Notes under the pieces: model-generated | Databases searched by the model: none | The model's input: the letters and a program-made list of their open reading frames with translations, nothing else | What the model was told of the DNA's origin: nothing | Source of the DNA: Gorillibacterium timonense | GTDB taxonomy: Bacteria > Bacillota > Bacilli > Paenibacillales > NBRC-103111 | Length of the DNA stretch: 64,000 nucleotides | Assembly (NCBI RefSeq): GCF_001457415.1 | Contig: NZ_LN881724.1 | Location: 372,001-436,000, forward strand | Direction of reading: 5' to 3' | Made by a program: the position numbers and the translations under genes | Shown here: positions 60,465 through 64,000 of the stretch, piece by piece | Layout: each line of letters starts with the position of its first letter | How positions within the stretch are numbered: position 1 is the stretch's first letter

Positions 60465-61506
60465 GCCCCCATGCTTCCCCGACGGCTGCAAGGGCCTGCG
60501 CCGGCTCTTGCCCGAGCAGCTCTGCAAGCGTCTTGATGGCCTGCTCGACACTGCCTCGCTTGGCATTCGCGCCAAAGTGATTGATGCGCAGCAGCTTTCC
60601 TTCCATCGCTCCGTCCCCCGGAGCGACACTGCCGATCGGCCGCTCCACCTGGAGGCGACCGTCTTCGGGAAGCCGAACTGTCGTAACCAGAGGCGAGTAG
60701 CTGGCTTCGTGGCTCTGCCATGGTTCCAGCCCTAACGCTTTCAATCCCGCAATCGTTGCGGACGATGCCAGACTGTGGCGTTTGTTAACGTTCGGCAAAC
60801 CCTCTTGCTCAATTTGCTCCAAGGCTTCAAGCAGAGCCCTCGCTTCGAGAGCGGGAATGTTCGCCGGAATCCGCGGGGGATTCGAGCCCTCTTCCGGGCT
60901 CTTTAGGTCCAACAGGGAAAGAATCGAGTTCCTCGGCGCGTTGGGGTTCTGTTCGAGGAAGTCCCAGCCGCGATCGGAAATCCCGACAGCGCTGATGCCG
61001 TTCGGACCGGCTAACCCCTTTTGCGCGCCAATGGTGACGAAGTCGATTCCCCACTCGTCCATAAGCACCGGTTCGGCACCGATGGCCGAGACCGAATCGA
61101 TGATCGTGATGAGATTCGATTTTCGGGCCAACTCCAGAATACGACGGGCGGGGTTGGTGCCGCCTGTGACGGACTCCGCATGCACAAAGGAAAGCGCGCT
61201 AGGCTTCACTTTCTCAATCGCTTCGGCAACCGCTTCGACTGTAATGACATCGTCGAAGGAGGATTCTACTTCTACAACCACCGCTCCTCCGCGTGCCAGC
61301 CACTTGCCGAAGAGCGTTCCATATGGACCTGTGACGACATTCAGGATGGTACGGCCAGGAGCGGCAATCCCTGCCGCGATGGCTTCGATCCCGAGGATGG
61401 CCTCACCGGGGATAACGACGGGCACCGTGCGGGTAGACAAGAGTCGAGCCAGCGATTGGTGAAGCGTATCATACTCTTGGGTGGTAAGGGGTTTGTATTG
61501 GGACAT
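60448..61506 (-). CDS. Class V aminotransferase (PucG / alanine-glyoxylate type)
   Basis: A 352-residue PLP enzyme. PLP lysine in FVTIGAQKGLAGPNGIS, VNHFG-type C-terminal motif (LLRINHFGANAKRGSVEQAI), and the ending GHDHDH. PucG-like enzymes transfer amino groups to glyoxylate, for example in ureide breakdown. Start 61506 has GAAGGTG upstream. Confidence 0.82.
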   Translation of the reverse strand: MSQYKPLTTQEYDTLHQSLARLLSTRTVPVVIPGEAILGIEAIAAGIAAPGRTILNVVTGPYGTLFGKWLARGGAVVVEVESSFDDVITVEAVAEAIEKVKPSALSFVHAESVTGGTNPARRILELARKSNLITIIDSVSAIGAEPVLMDEWGIDFVTIGAQKGLAGPNGISAVGISDRGWDFLEQNPNAPRNSILSLLDLKSPEEGSNPPRIPANIPALEARALLEALEQIEQEGLPNVNKRHSLASSATIAGLKALGLEPWQSHEASYSPLVTTVRLPEDGRLQVERPIGSVAPGDGAMEGKLLRINHFGANAKRGSVEQAIKTLAELLGQEPAQALAAVGEAWGHDHDH

Positions 61507-61519
61507 CGCTATACACCTT

Positions 61520-62281
61520 CTATCGTGTTGGAAGTGGCGGCATCTTGGGCACCGCAGATAAGAGTTCATAGCCATAGGACGTTTGCGGGTGAGCGAAAAA
61601 GGGTTCCCGCGCGTTTACTTCGACAAGCTGGCCTTTTTTCATCACGGCGACCGTATCGCTCAGCGCGTTGATGACACCGAGATCATGGGAAATGAACAGC
61701 ACCGTAAGCTGAAGCTCGGACTTGAGCTGGTTTAGCAGCTCAATCACGCTGAGCTGGACCGAAACGTCGAGGGCGCTCGTCGGTTCGTCTGCGATGAGGA
61801 TATGGGGTTCTACGCTGATGGCTCGAGCGATTGCGATCCGCTGGCGTTGCCCTCCGGAGAATTGATGTGGGTATTTGCCGAGGGCGGTCTCGTCAATCCG
61901 AACACGTGCGAGAAGCTCCTTGCATCTTTCCTTCACCTTCGATCGGTCCACGACCTTATGGAAGAGCAGCGCTTCGGTTAGGATTTGCTGAATGGTATGT
62001 TTGGGATTCAGGGAAGCGTCCGGATTTTGAGCGACCATCTGGATGCTCTTCCGCTGCTCCTTGGTGCGACGCTTGCCTAACACGTGAGACCCTAGCAGGA
62101 TTTGCCCCTGGGTGGGGGTAATCAACCCCATAATGACGCGGGCCAGCGTGGATTTACCGGACCCGGATTCTCCCACGAGGCCAAGCGTTGTATTCGGCGC
62201 AAGCTCCAGGCTGATCTGATCGAGCGCAGTGAAACCACCATATTGCACCGTAAGGTTATCCACCTTGAGAGCGGCTGTCAT
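61520..62281 (-). CDS. Oligopeptide/nickel-type ABC ATPase (OppF/DppF-like)
   Basis: A 253-residue ATPase: Walker [10 protein letters not shown], signature FSGGQRQRIAIARAI, Walker [17 protein letters not shown], His switch FISHDLGVI, and the C-terminal Opp extension shortened to PHKTSYGYELLSAVPKM-type residues. Start 62281 overlaps the OppD-like stop by 4 bp. Confidence 0.88.
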   Translation of the reverse strand: MTAALKVDNLTVQYGGFTALDQISLELAPNTTLGLVGESGSGKSTLARVIMGLITPTQGQILLGSHVLGKRRTKEQRKSIQMVAQNPDASLNPKHTIQQILTEALLFHKVVDRSKVKERCKELLARVRIDETALGKYPHQFSGGQRQRIAIARAISVEPHILIADEPTSALDVSVQLSVIELLNQLKSELQLTVLFISHDLGVINALSDTVAVMKKGQLVEVNAREPFFAHPQTSYGYELLSAVPKMPPLPTR

Positions 62282-63036
62282 GATTCGGCACTCCTTTCCA
62301 GCTCCGGAAGAGGAAGCACGGAGTTGATCAGCATCCTCGTATAGGAGTGCTGCGGGTTTTGCAGAAGCGGTAAAGTGTCCCCGTGCTCGACAATCTTTCC
62401 CTCTTTCATGACATACAGCCGGGAACACAGGGAAGAGGCGACAGCCAGGTTGTGCGTCACGAACACGGTCGCATACCCCAGCTCCTTCTGAAGCCGAATG
62501 ATGAGATCGAGAATTTGCCGCTGAACGGTTACGTCCAGAGCGGTCGTCGGTTCATCGCAGAGCAGAAGATCGGGCTTGCAGGCGAGAGCCATCGCAATGA
62601 CGATGCGCTGGCATTGTCCGCCTGAGAGCTGGTGGGGGTACCGATCCTTCCCCTTCAAGGAATCGGGAAGACCGAGCAGCTCCAGCAGCTCCAAAGCGAT
62701 GGTGCGCGAAGCCTTGCGGCTCACCTGCTGCCGGAAATGAACGACCTCCGCCAGCTGTTTGACGACCGGATAGAGCGGGTCAAGCGCTCGGATCGGGTCT
62801 TGAAAAATCATGGCGCAGCGGCCATTCAACTCGATCTTCCCGCCGGCTTGTTCGATGCCGGATGGAAGCAAGCCGATGATGGAGCGCAGCGTTAACGATT
62901 TGCCGGAACCGGATTCTCCAATGAGGCCGATGCTTTCTCCGGCTTCGACTTGAAAGCTGACTCCGCTTACCAACGACGGGTTGGTGCGTGTCGCCAAAGT
63001 GACGTTGTCCAAATGAAGTAAAGGTTTGTTAGCCAT
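62278..63036 (-). CDS. Oligopeptide/nickel-type ABC ATPase (OppD/DppD-like)
   Basis: A 252-residue ATPase: Walker [10 protein letters not shown], signature [15 protein letters not shown], Walker [17 protein letters not shown], His switch FVTHNLAVA. Shorter than classical OppD (about 330) because it lacks the C-terminal iron-sulfur/ligand extension. Start overlaps the permease stop by 1 nt. Confidence 0.88.
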   Translation of the reverse strand: MANKPLLHLDNVTLATRTNPSLVSGVSFQVEAGESIGLIGESGSGKSLTLRSIIGLLPSGIEQAGGKIELNGRCAMIFQDPIRALDPLYPVVKQLAEVVHFRQQVSRKASRTIALELLELLGLPDSLKGKDRYPHQLSGGQCQRIVIAMALACKPDLLLCDEPTTALDVTVQRQILDLIIRLQKELGYATVFVTHNLAVASSLCSRLYVMKEGKIVEHGDTLPLLQNPQHSYTRMLINSVLPLPELERSAES

Positions 63037-63857
63037 TATTTTCGTCTCCATAGATCCGCTAATCCGTCGCCGACCAGGGACAGGGCGATCCCGGTGTAGA
63101 CCACCGCGAATCCCGGCATAGCCGATAGCCACCATTTTGTCGCAAGGAACGGCTGCCCCTCAGAGATCATTGTACCCCAATCCGGGGTTGGCGGCGCGAT
63201 GCCGATGCCGAGATAGCCGAGCGTGACGATCGCCACAAGCAGGACCGCCATGTCGGTCATAAGCACGATGATCGCCTGCGGCAGTACATTCGGCAGCAGA
63301 TGGCGCAGGAGGATCGTCCGATTTGGAAGTCCCAGGGTTTGCGCAGATGCGACCCATTCCTGGTTGCGATAGGAGGCACTGAGTCCTTTGACGACTCGCG
63401 CATAAACGATCCAGCCGACCAGCATAAACGTGATGTAGATTCCCTTTTCGCCAGCGCCGCTTATGAATGCGACGACAATGACGATCAAGTAAAAAGGGAA
63501 GGCGATGAACGTGTCGGTTAGAAGCGTGATTAACGTGTTCACCCATTTGCCGTAGTAGCCGGCGATCATGCCGAGAAGGACACCGATACAGAACGGAATG
63601 ATCTCAGCCAGCACCATGATCTTCAGATCGGTCCGGGCCGCATAGATCAGCCGGGTGAACAGATCGCGTCCCAGTTGATCGGTTCCGAGCCAGTGCTCGG
63701 CAGACGGCGGACGCAAGATCGCGGCCATGTTCGGATCCGTTGGTGAATGGGGGCTGATAAACGGCGCTAGCAAAGCGATGCTGATCAGGATCACGAGCAT
63801 GATGCAGCCCGCCAGAAGGGAAGGGGTATTACGCAAGGTTGTTAGGGCACGGCGCAT
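63036..63857 (-). CDS. Oligopeptide-type ABC permease (OppC/DppC-like)
   Basis: A 273-residue permease: LAPFISPHSPTDPN..., HWLGTDQLGRDLFTRLIYAARTDLKI, and EAA-like EWVASAQTLGLPNRTILLRHLLPN. Typical OppC. Forms the channel with the gene to the right. Confidence 0.9.
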   Translation of the reverse strand: MRRALTTLRNTPSLLAGCIMLVILISIALLAPFISPHSPTDPNMAAILRPPSAEHWLGTDQLGRDLFTRLIYAARTDLKIMVLAEIIPFCIGVLLGMIAGYYGKWVNTLITLLTDTFIAFPFYLIVIVVAFISGAGEKGIYITFMLVGWIVYARVVKGLSASYRNQEWVASAQTLGLPNRTILLRHLLPNVLPQAIIVLMTDMAVLLVAIVTLGYLGIGIAPPTPDWGTMISEGQPFLATKWWLSAMPGFAVVYTGIALSLVGDGLADLWRRK

Positions 63858-64000
63858 CAGGATTCTCCTTTCGTTCGGGGATCCAGATACCCAGCGACAA
63901 CCTCGACCAAGAGCCCGATGATGACGACGAAGAGCGCCGAGTAAAGGGTGATGCCCTGAATGACCGGGAAATCCCGGCTGGAGATCGATTGGAACAGCAG
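63857..64000 (-). CDS. Oligopeptide-type ABC permease (OppB/DppB-like), C-terminal part
   Basis: The gene runs off the right edge. The last 47 codons read SRDFPVIQGITLYSALFVV..., ending GYLDPRTKGES, the standard OppB/DppB C-terminus. The stop overlaps the OppC start by 1 nt. Confidence 0.85.
   Translation of the reverse strand: MLFQSISSRDFPVIQGITLYSALFVVIIGLLVEVVAGYLDPRTKGES

Overview
The window looks like the chromosome of a Paenibacillus-type endospore-forming Firmicute (Paenibacillaceae). This rests on family content and order, not on a search: an LplABC-like sugar ABC transporter followed by a YesM/YesN sensor-regulator pair, a ytmI-type sulfur operon (LysR, GNAT, TcyJ-like, TcyL/M/N, YtmO, YtnL, YtnJ), strong AGGAGG ribosome binding sites, and mixed ATG/GTG/TTG starts. 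No rRNA, tRNA or CRISPR array was seen.

Region 1, about 1-9.98 kb, is a phage-derived element entered from the left. It has excisionase-type regulators, a replication module (phage O-like protein and a DnaC-like loader), an ArpU-like late regulator, a histidine-rich tail-like protein translationally coupled to a proteasome/HslV-like Ntn hydrolase, a coiled-coil protein, a terminator, and a G/C-rich block that resembles a Firmicute phage cos region. No terminase, portal or capsid gene follows, which fits a phage satellite or a decayed prophage. Its non-coding parts are unusually rich in short perfect or near-perfect palindromes, densest at 7.6-8.46 kb.

Region 2, about 10.3-23.75 kb, is a defence island. 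Two direct copies of a ~155-bp sequence (10318-10473 and 15849-16004), each with three 21-bp sub-repeats and a terminator, bracket a two-gene CBASS (TM-SAVED effector and CD-NTase), a HEPN-motif protein and a DUF429 nuclease-fold protein. Beyond the second copy lie an interrupted small gene, an orphan membrane protein, an EVE-like McrB ATPase with a DUF2357/PD-(D/E)XK partner (type IV restriction), and a SMI1/KNR4 protein.

Region 3, 24-39.8 kb, handles carbohydrates: a GPH-family symporter with a GH3 glycosidase, a convergent AraC regulator, decayed transposase and Fic remnants, a PfkB kinase, a membrane acyltransferase, and the LplABC-like transporter with YesMN-like two-component control.

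Region 4, 40.1-45.0 kb, holds a two-component system strongly resembling VanR/VanS from glycopeptide-resistance clusters, without vanHAX in the window, followed by a secreted M16C metallopeptidase.

Region 5, 45.2-54.4 kb, is a sulfur-amino-acid operon: LysR regulator, GNAT acetyltransferase, cystine-type ABC transporter, two flavin monooxygenases, an M20 N-deacylase and a DinB-like protein, matching the N-acetylation, oxygenation and deacetylation logic for S-substituted cysteines.

Region 6, 54.5-64.0 kb, is mixed: TetR with a short-chain dehydrogenase, a FlxA-like protein behind a sigma-D-like promoter, a formate/nitrite-type channel with an apparent CTG start, an ICMT-like membrane methyltransferase, a DUF1801 protein, and a minus-strand operon of an Opp/Dpp transporter, a PucG-like aminotransferase and an amidohydrolase that runs off the right edge.
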